From NCBI GenBank assembly GCA_009784085.1, contig WRCJ01000013.1, positions 1 through 25,188 on the forward strand: DNA of 25,188 bases. Reading direction: 5' to 3'. The notes beneath the pieces were generated by a model that saw nothing but the letters and a program-made list of their open reading frames with translations, was not told where the DNA came from and did not search any database. Positions within the stretch are counted from its first letter, which is position 1. Every line of letters starts with the position of its first letter. Positions 7,339 to 13,978 of the stretch are shown piece by piece. The position numbers and the translations under genes are program-made. This stretch comes from Oscillospiraceae bacterium. GTDB lineage: Bacteria > Bacillota > Clostridia > Oscillospirales > UBA929.

Positions 7339-8931
7339 ATGCGTTCCACCTTTTATGGCTTTGATATCGCCGCCAAGGGCCTCTTTACGGCACAGCGGCA
7401 GATGGACGTGACCGCCCACAACATCGCCAACGCGCACACGGTAGGGTATACGCGCCAGCGCATCATCCAGTCGGCCATCGAGCCCGGGAACGGGAGCAAG
7501 TGGCTACATGTGGCCACCCAGATGACCGGCGGCGGCGTGCGTATCTTGTCGGTGGATCAGATCCGCGACGCCTTCTTGGACCGCCAGTTCCGCAACAAAA
7601 ACACCGAGGCGTCTTACTGGGACACGCGATACAGCACAATGTACTATATAGAGGATATCTTTAATAACCTAGCCTCCAGTTACAGTATCAGCGCCCTGCT
7701 GGGCAGTTTTTTCGGTTCCATCTCCGAATTGTCAAAAGACCCCACCGGCGGCGCGGTGCGCACGAACGTCGTGGAGACGGCGCTGTCCATGGTGACCATG
7801 CTACATAGCTACTACGACCAACTCAGCGCGCTGATGACGCAACAGGACGAGATGCTGGTGGCGCAAACCCTGCGCATCAACGATATCGGCAAGCAGGTCG
7901 CGGAGCTCAACGAAAGCATCCTCAAGTACGAGCTGAGCGGTTACGTGGCCAACGATTTGCGCGACAAACGCAATCTGTTGCTCGACGAGCTTTCCGGTTT
8001 CCTCAACATTTCCTATCAGGAAGTGCTCTGCGGCGTGAAGAACATCAACGGGCAGGAACTGTCCATGCTGGAGATACGAATCGGCGGGGATCTCTTCGTA
8101 GACGGGATAGATTGCCATACCTTGGTGGCCGCGCCGGACAATACCATCGCCAACGATATCTGGGTAGCGGAAATGCTGAAGAAATACGGCGACCCTTCCG
8201 TCGTGCCGCCGGAGGAAATGCTCCACACCGTCAGGTTCGCGACGGGCCCCAACGCCGGTAGCGACGTGAAGATCACGAACGGCGCGCTGAGGGCTTACCT
8301 GGACTTGCGCGACGGCAACACGGTGGATGTCCAGGGCATCCCCTATTTCAAGGCACAGCTGGACAAGCTGGCCGCGGCCCTGGTGGGGGAGTTCAACAAG
8401 ATCCATCGGCAAGGCTGGAGCATGCCGTACACCGACAACAGCGGCGTCAAGCATGACAGCATCACGAACGTCGACTTCTTTGACCCCAGCGGCTTGACCA
8501 TCGACAGCATCGCCCTGTCCGCGGCCATCAAAGAGAGCGTCAACTATTTGGCGCCGTCGAGCGTACAGGTCGTCGTCGACCCGGCCACCGGCGATTTCGA
8601 GACCGGCAACAACGAGATAGCCTTGACGCTCTATAAACTCAAGGACGCCATCGATATCGCGGTCATCGGCGGCTTTGAGAGGTACTACAATACCTTCTTG
8701 GCCGGCCTCGCTTCCGAGGTGGGCCATGCCAGGCAGGCGGCGGAGCAGGACATGATGCTCGCGTCGAGCCTGGGGGACCAGCGCATGTCCGTCTCGGCCG
8801 TGTCGCTGGACGAGGAGATGACCAACCTCATTCGGTTCCAACAGGCGTACAACGCCGCCGCCCGCGTCATCACGGCCATCGACGAGACGCTGGATGTCCT
8901 CATCAACCGGACGGGAAGGGTGGGGCTGTAG
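7339..8931 (+). CDS. flgK: Flagellar hook-associated protein FlgK (HAP1)
   Basis: This encodes 530 aa, within the usual range. The N-terminus FYGFDIAAKGLFTAQRQMDV, NIANAHTVGYTRQR is the flagellar rod/hook signature in its FlgK form. The C-terminus VSAVSLDEEMTNLIRFQQAY, AAARVITAIDETLDVLIN is diagnostic. FlgK is secreted through the flagellar export gate and forms the first junction layer between hook and filament. The ribosome site is GGGGG 10-14 nt before the ATG. flgL follows after a 142-bp repeat-filled gap. The stop codon lies within a copy of that gap's repeat. Confidence 0.95.
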   Translation: MRSTFYGFDIAAKGLFTAQRQMDVTAHNIANAHTVGYTRQRIIQSAIEPGNGSKWLHVATQMTGGGVRILSVDQIRDAFLDRQFRNKNTEASYWDTRYSTMYYIEDIFNNLASSYSISALLGSFFGSISELSKDPTGGAVRTNVVETALSMVTMLHSYYDQLSALMTQQDEMLVAQTLRINDIGKQVAELNESILKYELSGYVANDLRDKRNLLLDELSGFLNISYQEVLCGVKNINGQELSMLEIRIGGDLFVDGIDCHTLVAAPDNTIANDIWVAEMLKKYGDPSVVPPEEMLHTVRFATGPNAGSDVKITNGALRAYLDLRDGNTVDVQGIPYFKAQLDKLAAALVGEFNKIHRQGWSMPYTDNSGVKHDSITNVDFFDPSGLTIDSIALSAAIKESVNYLAPSSVQVVVDPATGDFETGNNEIALTLYKLKDAIDIAVIGGFERYYNTFLAGLASEVGHARQAAEQDMMLASSLGDQRMSVSAVSLDEEMTNLIRFQQAYNAAARVITAIDETLDVLINRTGRVGL

Positions 8932-9031
8932 CGCGGGGGTAGCGCGGCGGCATTACGCGGCGGCATTACGCGGGGTAGCGCGGCTGTAGCGCGGCGGTAT
9001 TACGCGGGGTTGCGCGGCTGTAGCGCGGGAT
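8924..9031 (+). repeat. Mosaic GC-rich tandem repeat, flgK-flgL gap
   Basis: Interleaved copies of GGCTGTAGCGCGG (three, beginning at the flgK stop codon) and CGGCATTACGCGG-type units run for about 108 bp. All carry the submotif TAGCGCGG or TACGCGG. No hairpin with a U-run and no ORF worth calling. The region then becomes AT-rich (9032-9055) before the flgL ribosome site. Confidence 0.85.
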
Positions 9032-9073
9032 AGAGTTTAATTTTTAGGTTTCTTCGCCTTGGAGGGGTACTTT

Positions 9074-10012
9074 ATGGCATATCGCATTACAAATTCCATG
9101 TTAGTCAATCATTTCAATAAGAACCTGCATACGAATATGTCCAGGATGGATAAATACCAGACCCAAATGGCCACCAGCCGCAAGATTACGCGCCTGTCCG
9201 ACGATCCGGTCAATGTCATGAAAAGCCTGAGCGCGCGCTCCCGGCTCAGTAGCTTAGAGCAGTACCAGCGCAATTTGTCCGACGCGCAAAGCTGGCTGAC
9301 CCAAAGCGAAACGGCGGCAGGCGAGCTCAACGAGATCATCAAGCGGCTTTACGAATTGTCGGTCTCGCTGTCCAACGAGGTCAAGACGCCCGAGGACAGG
9401 CAGGCCGCCGCGTTCGAAATCAAAGAGCTGATGGCCCAGGTCGTCATCGTCGGCAACACGACGCTGGGCGACAAGTACCTGTTCGGCGGCTATAACGTGA
9501 CCAGCGCGCCCTTCGCGGTCAATGCCGACGGCGATCTGACCTTCAATGGCTTGAGCATGGTCGACCCGTCCGTCCGGGGGCAGTTGGAGGCGTTGGACGA
9601 TATTATCCACTACGAGATCGGCTTTGGCATCGATATGCCCATCCAAATATCCGGCGTCAATCTCATGGGGGTGGACGGCCGCAACATTTACGAGAGGATC
9701 AAAGAATTCTATATGGTCGCCTCCTCCGACGAAATGATGGAGATAAACCCCTATATCGATATCATGCAGGACTTGCAGAGGAATGTCCTCTCGGTGATGG
9801 CGGAGATCGGCGGGCGGCAGAACCGGCTGGATATGATGAAAGAACGCTTTGCGCAAGATGTGATCAATTATACGCAAATGAAGTCCGATGTGGAGGATCT
9901 GGACATGGCTGAGGCTATCATGAACTACTCCATGGCTGAAGCAGTCTACCGCGCCGCGCTCAGCGTGGGCGGGCGGATCCTGCAACCCACCCTCGTGGAC
10001 TTTATGAGATAA
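9074..10012 (+). CDS. flgL: Flagellar hook-associated protein FlgL (HAP3)
   Basis: This encodes 312 aa, the normal FlgL length. The flagellin-like N-terminus is clear: YRITNSMLVNHFNKNLH, then QMATSRKITRLSDDPVNV. The C-terminal helix KSDVEDLDMAEAIMNYSMAE with final LQPTLVDFMR is also typical of FlgL. It forms the second junction layer on which flagellin polymerises. The ATG at 9074 is preceded by GGAGGGG at 9061-9067; a TTG at 9059 in frame is not used because it would overlap that site. FlgL is a client of FlgN and CsrA/FliW circuitry lies downstream. Confidence 0.94.
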   Translation: MAYRITNSMLVNHFNKNLHTNMSRMDKYQTQMATSRKITRLSDDPVNVMKSLSARSRLSSLEQYQRNLSDAQSWLTQSETAAGELNEIIKRLYELSVSLSNEVKTPEDRQAAAFEIKELMAQVVIVGNTTLGDKYLFGGYNVTSAPFAVNADGDLTFNGLSMVDPSVRGQLEALDDIIHYEIGFGIDMPIQISGVNLMGVDGRNIYERIKEFYMVASSDEMMEINPYIDIMQDLQRNVLSVMAEIGGRQNRLDMMKERFAQDVINYTQMKSDVEDLDMAEAIMNYSMAEAVYRAALSVGGRILQPTLVDFMR

Positions 10013-10041
10013 TTTATCAAGTAAGTTTTTTGGTGATAGCG

Positions 10042-10635
10042 ATGACCAGGATTCAAATTTATCAGACCCCAGGCGCCATAAGGATCGAGACACAGCCGGC
10101 GCAGTTGCGCGTCCACCAGTCCAAGAGGCTGGCGTTGAACATCCGGCAAAACCGCGCGGCTTTGCGCGTAAACAGCCGCCCGGCGCGCCTGAACATCGAC
10201 CAGAGCGCATGCTTCGCCTCTTCGGGGCTCAAATCGCCCTTGAATGTCGCCAGCGACTTCTACAGCAATGCGATGAGGTCGGGTTTCGACGCCATTTCGT
10301 CCATCGTGCGGGAAGGCTTGCGGTTTTTGCGCATCGAGCAAGGCGGCAACGCCGTCGCCGAGATCGCCCAGACGCGGGGCGTGAAGACGAGGCCGCTGGT
10401 CATGCGGGCCATGCCGTCCGTGCGGCCGCAAATCTCCGTCGAGCCCGGACAGCTCAATATGGAGTGGACGCCCCATTCGGTGGACACCTCTTGGGAGGTC
10501 ATCGAGGGCCAGTCGGAATTCATCCCCCAGCAGATTTCTGTCGTCATGGACCCCTATCCGTCCATCGATATCAATGTCTTGGAAGAAGAAAGAATCACAC
10601 CACCGGAAGATGAGAAGAAAAAGTTTCAACTCTGA
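10042..10635 (+). CDS. yviE: YviE-like protein (DUF6470)
   Basis: This encodes 197 aa. It resembles the YviE/DUF6470 family found between flgL and fliW in Bacillus and Clostridia: an N-terminal IRIETQPAQLRVHQ-type repeat pattern (alternating short beta segments to about residue 60), a helical middle (residues 65-105) and a beta-rich tail with EGQSEFIPQQISV. No enzyme motif and no signal peptide are seen; the function of the family is not known. The start is chosen at ATG 10042 with a GGTGAT ribosome site just upstream; TTG at 10030 and GTG at 10033 are alternatives. Identification rests partly on gene order. Confidence 0.8.
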   Translation: MTRIQIYQTPGAIRIETQPAQLRVHQSKRLALNIRQNRAALRVNSRPARLNIDQSACFASSGLKSPLNVASDFYSNAMRSGFDAISSIVREGLRFLRIEQGGNAVAEIAQTRGVKTRPLVMRAMPSVRPQISVEPGQLNMEWTPHSVDTSWEVIEGQSEFIPQQISVVMDPYPSIDINVLEEERITPPEDEKKKFQL

Positions 10636-10636
10636 C

Positions 10637-10665
10637 TTGCGATTTTTCCGGCGATATGATATAAC
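10637..10665 (+). promoter_or_regulatory. Promoter candidate for fliW-csrA
   Basis: TTGCGA at 10637-10642, 17-bp spacer, TATAAC at 10660-10665, beginning right after the yviE stop codon. A small imperfect hairpin (10669-10695, GACCG/CGGTC outer arms) lies in the resulting leader, followed by the GAGGAGG ribosome site at 10704-10710. This would let fliW-csrA be expressed apart from the structural genes. Confidence 0.5.
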
Positions 10666-10717
10666 AAAGACCGTAGCGGAAGATGTCTGCGGTCCTCGAT
10701 GATGAGGAGGCTTCTAA

Positions 10718-11200
10718 ATGCGAATCAGCACAACGAGATTCGGGGACATCAACATTGCGCCAGGAAAAATCATTACGATGCCAGATGGCCTGCCTGGCTT
10801 GGATGCGTTCAAGCGTTACGCACTGCTGTCCACCGAAGAAACCGATCCCTTCCACTGGTTGCAGTCCCTAGACGCGGCCGACGTTTCCTTAGCCGTGATC
10901 AACCCCTATCTGATCTTCCCAGATTACAGGCCAATGGTTCCCGAGGAGACCTTCGAACAACTGGGCGCCGGCAACACGGAGGACGTACTGGTTCTCACTG
11001 TAGCGGTTATTCCGCGCGAATTTCGCAACATGACGACCAATTTGCTGGCCCCCATACTGATCAACACCAAAAACAATGTGGGCAAGCAGGTCATTTTGGA
11101 CAGCGGCGAATACGATCTGAGACATCCAATTTTTGAAAAGGTTCGAAAGCTGGTCCAAAAAGGAGGGGCCTCGGATGCTGGTCTTGACCAGAAAAATTAA
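10718..11200 (+). CDS. fliW: Flagellar assembly factor FliW
   Basis: This encodes 160 aa, slightly longer than the usual 140-150. The N-terminus RISTTRFGDINIA, TMPDGLPGLDAFKRYALL and the middle DVSLAVINPYLIFPDY are typical of FliW. FliW binds free flagellin and, when released, binds CsrA and stops it repressing flagellin translation. The ribosome site GAGGAGG (10704-10710) is 7 nt from the ATG. Its last 26 bp overlap the start of csrA, and the csrA ribosome site is inside the fliW coding sequence, so the antagonist pair is probably translationally coupled. Confidence 0.94.
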   Translation: MRISTTRFGDINIAPGKIITMPDGLPGLDAFKRYALLSTEETDPFHWLQSLDAADVSLAVINPYLIFPDYRPMVPEETFEQLGAGNTEDVLVLTVAVIPREFRNMTTNLLAPILINTKNNVGKQVILDSGEYDLRHPIFEKVRKLVQKGGASDAGLDQKN

Positions 11201-11396
11201 CCAGTCAATTTGTATCGGCGAAGATGTTAAGGTGACGGTATTGAGCGTAGAAGGGGACAGAGTCAGCCTGGGCGTGGAAGCGCCTAGGGCGGTACGGGTT
11301 TTCCGCAGCGAGTTGCTCGAGGGGACCAAGACGGTCAACCGGGAGTCGCTGATTTCGGAATATAGGACCATTCAACGCATCAAAGAGCAACGTTGA
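11175..11396 (+). CDS. csrA: Carbon storage regulator CsrA
   Basis: This encodes 73 aa, the usual size. MLVLTRKINQSICIGEDVKV, then the DRVSLGVEAPRAVRVFRSEL core, match CsrA/RsmA, an RNA-binding homodimer that recognises GGA in hairpin loops and usually blocks ribosome access. The start at 11175 with AAAGGAGGGG immediately upstream is preferred over the in-frame 11133, which would lie deep in fliW. It overlaps fliW by 26 bp. In Bacillus the flagellin gene hag follows; here pgi does. The last codons enter a perfect inverted repeat. Confidence 0.96.
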   Translation: MLVLTRKINQSICIGEDVKVTVLSVEGDRVSLGVEAPRAVRVFRSELLEGTKTVNRESLISEYRTIQRIKEQR

Positions 11397-11432
11397 GCAA
11401 CGTGGAACAACGTTGAACAGCGTTGCTCAACG
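11391..11432 (+). promoter_or_regulatory. Perfect 12-bp inverted repeat, csrA-pgi gap
   Basis: Arms CGTTGAGCAACG (11391-11402) and its exact complement (11421-11432) enclose an 18-nt loop TGGAACAACGTTGAACAG. The left arm contains the csrA stop codon (11394-11396). No U-run follows. The loop has a GGA (11404-11406) and the pgi ribosome site has another (11442-11444), 38 nt apart. It could be a terminator, a processing site or a CsrA-binding leader for pgi. Partial copies of CAACGTTGA within it suggest it grew by short duplication. Confidence 0.6.
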
Positions 11433-11451
11433 CTGACCCCGGGAGGTTTTT

Positions 11452-12885
11452 ATGCTCACTGTCAATACGGGCGACATCTTGAGAGAGCAAGGCGAAGGCA
11501 AGGGCGAAGGCAACGGCGAAGGCAAGGGCGAAGGCAAAGGCGAAGGCAAGGGCAAAGGTGAAGGCGTAGGCGTAGGCGTAGGCGTAGGCAACACGGCGTT
11601 GCTTGAGGCCAAGCTGGGTAGCGCCCATGAATCGCTCAGGCGCGGCACCTGCGCGGGCGCCGCTTTCACGCAGTGGCTGACGTGGCCGCAGGCGTACGAC
11701 CGGGACGAATACCGACGGATAAAAAGCGCCGCCGGCCGCATACAGGCCGAGGCGAAGGCGCTTGTGGTCGTCGGCATCGGGGGGTCTTACCTGGGGACGC
11801 GGGCCGTCGTCGAGTGTTTGGCCTCGCCCCATTACAACCTGTTGCCCAAAACGACGCCCGATATCTTCTTTGCCGGGAATTGCTTGAGCGCAGCCCATAC
11901 CCAAGAGGTCTTCGACCTGATTGGGGACAGGGACTACGCCGTTTGCGTCGTCTCCAAGTCGGGGACCACCACCGAGCCTGCGGCGGCCTTCCGGCTGTTC
12001 CGGGCGCACCTGGAGGCGAAGTATGGCAAACAGGGCGCCCGGGGGCGCATCTACGCGGTCACCGATCGGGAGCGGGGCGCGCTCAAGGCGTTGGCGGACA
12101 AGGAAGGCTACGAGACCTTCGTCATCCCGGACGGCACAGGGGGGCGATACTCGGTGCTCACGCCCGTGGGGCTCCTCCCCATCGCGGTGGCGGGGATCGA
12201 CACGGACGCGTTGCTGGCGGGCGCCGGGAGGGCTATGGAGGCATGGAACGCGGCGGACGCGTCCAGCCTCGACACGAACCCCGCCTGGCAATACGCCGCC
12301 GCCCGGCACACCCTCTACAGGCAGAAGGGCAAGTGTACCGAGATCCTGGCCTTCTATGAGCCGCGCCTCCGGTTCCTCGGCGAATGGTGGAAGCAACTCA
12401 TGGGCGAGAGCGAGGGCAAAGAGCTGGGGGGCATCTTCCCGGCGACCGCCGATCTGACCGCCGATCTGCATTCGATGGGGCAATACATCCAGCAGGGCCT
12501 GCGCAACCTGATGGAAACCGTCCTGCTCATCGACGAGGCCGATACGCCGCTCGCCATCCCCTACGACCCGGACGACGCGGACGGCCTGAATTTCCTGGCG
12601 GGCAAAACCCTCCACGACATCAACCGCCGCGCCTTCGAGGGTACCTATCTGGCCCATACGGACGGCGGCGCGCCCAATATTGTCATCCGGGTGCCGCGCT
12701 TGGACGCCTATCACCTGGGGGGGCTCTTATACTTCTTCATGCTGAGCTGTGCGCTGTCCTGCCTGATGCTGGGGATCAATCCCTTCGACCAGCCCGGCGT
12801 GGAGGACTATAAAACGAATATGTTCGCCTTGCTGGACAAGCCGGGTTACGAGGCGGAAGGGGCGCGTTTGCGTGGTAGATTGTGA
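11452..12885 (+). CDS. pgi: Glucose-6-phosphate isomerase with N-terminal repeat tract
   Basis: This encodes 477 aa and interconverts glucose-6-phosphate and fructose-6-phosphate in the cytoplasm. Family signatures are all present: GIGGSYLGTRAVVE, VVSKSGTTTEPA, EWWKQLMGESEGK, DLHSMGQ and NPFDQPGVEDYKTNMFALL. Glu319, His340 and Lys454 fall at the catalytic positions; each is exactly 29 higher than the Bacillus stearothermophilus numbering as I recall it (290, 311, 425), so the enzyme body has no indels and the surplus is N-terminal. That surplus is a Gly-Glu/Gly-Lys/Gly-Val tract, residues 14-46. The ribosome site GGGAGG (11441-11446) fixes the start upstream of the tract. It is probably active. 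Confidence 0.95.
   Translation: MLTVNTGDILREQGEGKGEGNGEGKGEGKGEGKGKGEGVGVGVGVGNTALLEAKLGSAHESLRRGTCAGAAFTQWLTWPQAYDRDEYRRIKSAAGRIQAEAKALVVVGIGGSYLGTRAVVECLASPHYNLLPKTTPDIFFAGNCLSAAHTQEVFDLIGDRDYAVCVVSKSGTTTEPAAAFRLFRAHLEAKYGKQGARGRIYAVTDRERGALKALADKEGYETFVIPDGTGGRYSVLTPVGLLPIAVAGIDTDALLAGAGRAMEAWNAADASSLDTNPAWQYAAARHTLYRQKGKCTEILAFYEPRLRFLGEWWKQLMGESEGKELGGIFPATADLTADLHSMGQYIQQGLRNLMETVLLIDEADTPLAIPYDPDDADGLNFLAGKTLHDINRRAFEGTYLAHTDGGAPNIVIRVPRLDAYHLGGLLYFFMLSCALSCLMLGINPFDQPGVEDYKTNMFALLDKPGYEAEGARLRGRL
11491..11589 (+). repeat. In-frame hexanucleotide repeat inside pgi
   Basis: Sixteen and a half 6-bp units of the form GGC-NNN run through codons 14-46: alternating Gly with Glu, Lys or Asn, ending in four GGC-GTA units. 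The unit is two codons, so gain or loss of copies keeps the frame. Confidence 0.95.
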
Positions 12886-12924
12886 AAGATTTGTTAAAAA
12901 ACATTAAAATTACTCTACATACGA

Positions 12925-12953
12925 TTGCAAATCCCGTGCGTTCATGATACACT
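12925..12953 (+). promoter_or_regulatory. Promoter of the P-loop gene
   Basis: TTGCAA (12925-12930), 17-bp spacer, TACACT (12948-12953), in the AT-rich 110-bp gap after pgi, about 43 bp before the start codon. Spacing is ideal and both boxes are moderate matches. Confidence 0.5.
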
Positions 12954-12995
12954 AGCCGCGCAGTCATAGAAATAGACGCAGGGGAGATGGTTACA

Positions 12996-13406
12996 ATGGT
13001 TACTGTGATTATGGGCCTGAAAGGGGCCGGGAAGACAAAACACATGATTGCCTTGGTTAACACCGCCGTGGAGGAGGAATCCGGCCTGGTGGTGTTGATA
13101 GAGAAAGGGAAGAAGCTCACCTACGACATACACCACGGGGCGCGGTTGGTGGATTCTTCCTCTTATGACCTGAGCGGGAACGATATGCTCAAGGGGTTCA
13201 TATCGGGGCTCCAAGCGGGGAATTACGATATCTCCCACATCTTTATCGACAGCCTGTATAAGATCTCCGGGCAGGCCGGCATCCCCGAGACCGAAGCCCT
13301 GCTGATGTGGATGGATGAATTTTCCCGTGTCCACGATGTCAAATTCACCGTCACCATCAGCGCGGATGTCGCCACGGCGACGGAGAAAATCAAGGGTTTC
13401 TTCTAA
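12996..13406 (+). CDS. Small P-loop ATP-binding protein, clostridial family
   Basis: This encodes 136 aa. A Walker A motif GLKGAGKTK is at residues 6-14 and a Walker B-like HIFIDS follows after FISGLQAGNYDIS. It resembles a conserved small Clostridia family often labelled ATP-binding or, misleadingly, twitching-motility PilT protein; it lacks the PilT Asp/His boxes and is far too short for a PilT motor. No membrane segment is seen. It has its own promoter and is not obviously part of the pgi transcript. The start at 12996 is 9 nt after GGGGAG (12981-12986); ATG 12987 is too close to that site. Cellular role unknown. Confidence 0.8.
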   Translation: MVTVIMGLKGAGKTKHMIALVNTAVEEESGLVVLIEKGKKLTYDIHHGARLVDSSSYDLSGNDMLKGFISGLQAGNYDISHIFIDSLYKISGQAGIPETEALLMWMDEFSRVHDVKFTVTISADVATATEKIKGFF

Positions 13407-13412
13407 GGGGCA

Positions 13413-13455
13413 AGGGGATTTTTGTAAGGATTATTTGTAAAGGGATTTTGTTGAT
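13413..13455 (+). repeat. Three imperfect G/T-rich direct repeats
   Basis: AAGGGGATTTTTGTAA, then AGGATTATTTGTAA, then AAAGGGATTTTGTT follow one another directly after the P-loop gene's stop codon. No stem is seen, so this is not called a terminator. Confidence 0.55.
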
Positions 13456-13469
13456 CAATTTTATTGCGG

Positions 13470-13955
13470 GCGCGTCAGGTTGGGGACGCGCCCCTGCGCA
13501 TCGTAGGGGCCGCAGGCGGCAGAATACCACCCGTCCGATACGGCGATCAAACCCATCATCCGACACGTTGTAGGGGACGCGCCCCTGCGCGTCCCGCCGT
13601 ACCCCGGCAACCCACGCGGCGCGTACCCCCGTCCCACGGCGTACCCCGTCACCCCGCCACCCCGTACCCCCGTCCGGCGGCGCGTCACCACGTCACCCCG
13701 TCCCACGGCGTACCCCGGCAACAATCCGTCACGGTAACCCGTCACGGCGGCGCGTCACGGATGCCGCGCCCTACGACGATCAACCCCGTCACCCCCGGCA
13801 ACCCACGGGCGGCAACGATCCGTCAACCCACGGGTGGTACGTCAACACCACGTCACCCCGGCAACAATCCGTCCGGTGCGTCACGTCAACCCACGGGCGC
13901 AATGAATGCCGCCCCTACGGTGGTACGTCAACAACCTGTCAACCGTCAACCACGG
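13470..13955 (+). repeat. C-rich mosaic repeat region
   Basis: About 490 bp without a credible gene. Short motifs recur in shuffled order: CCCACGGCGTACCCC (twice), CCGGCAACAATCCGTC (twice), GTCAACCCACGGG (twice, with further near copies), and many CCCGTCAC units. GGGGACGCGCCCCTGCGC occurs twice (from about 13482 and 13573). The strand is strongly C-over-G biased from 13600 on. Related C-rich text recurs at 16500-16560 and near 24900. Confidence 0.85.
13574..13595 (+). repeat. Palindromic element in repeat mosaic
   Basis: Perfect 9-bp arms GGGACGCGC (13574-13582) and GCGCGTCCC (13587-13595) with loop CCCT. A copy at about 13483 keeps the left half and loop but has a degraded right arm. It resembles REP-type dispersed intergenic palindromes. 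Confidence 0.65.
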
Positions 13956-13978
13956 AATTCTTGGAAATGAGAATTTGT

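Noticed and set aside
7801..8841. 346-codon minus-strand ORF opposite flgK
   Set aside because: Shadow of a high-GC coding strand; flgK is unambiguous and the antisense product has no family features.
11380..12714. 444-codon minus-strand ORF opposite pgi, including an Ala/Phe repeat
   Set aside because: Antisense shadow of pgi and its hexamer tract.
13470..13955. CRISPR array
   Set aside because: Repeated words are short, irregularly spaced and shuffled; no constant repeat with unique spacers and no cas gene nearby.
13464..13970. 168-codon plus-strand ORF in the C-rich mosaic
   Set aside because: Arg/Pro/Thr-rich translation of shuffled repeats, no ribosome site, no recognisable domain.
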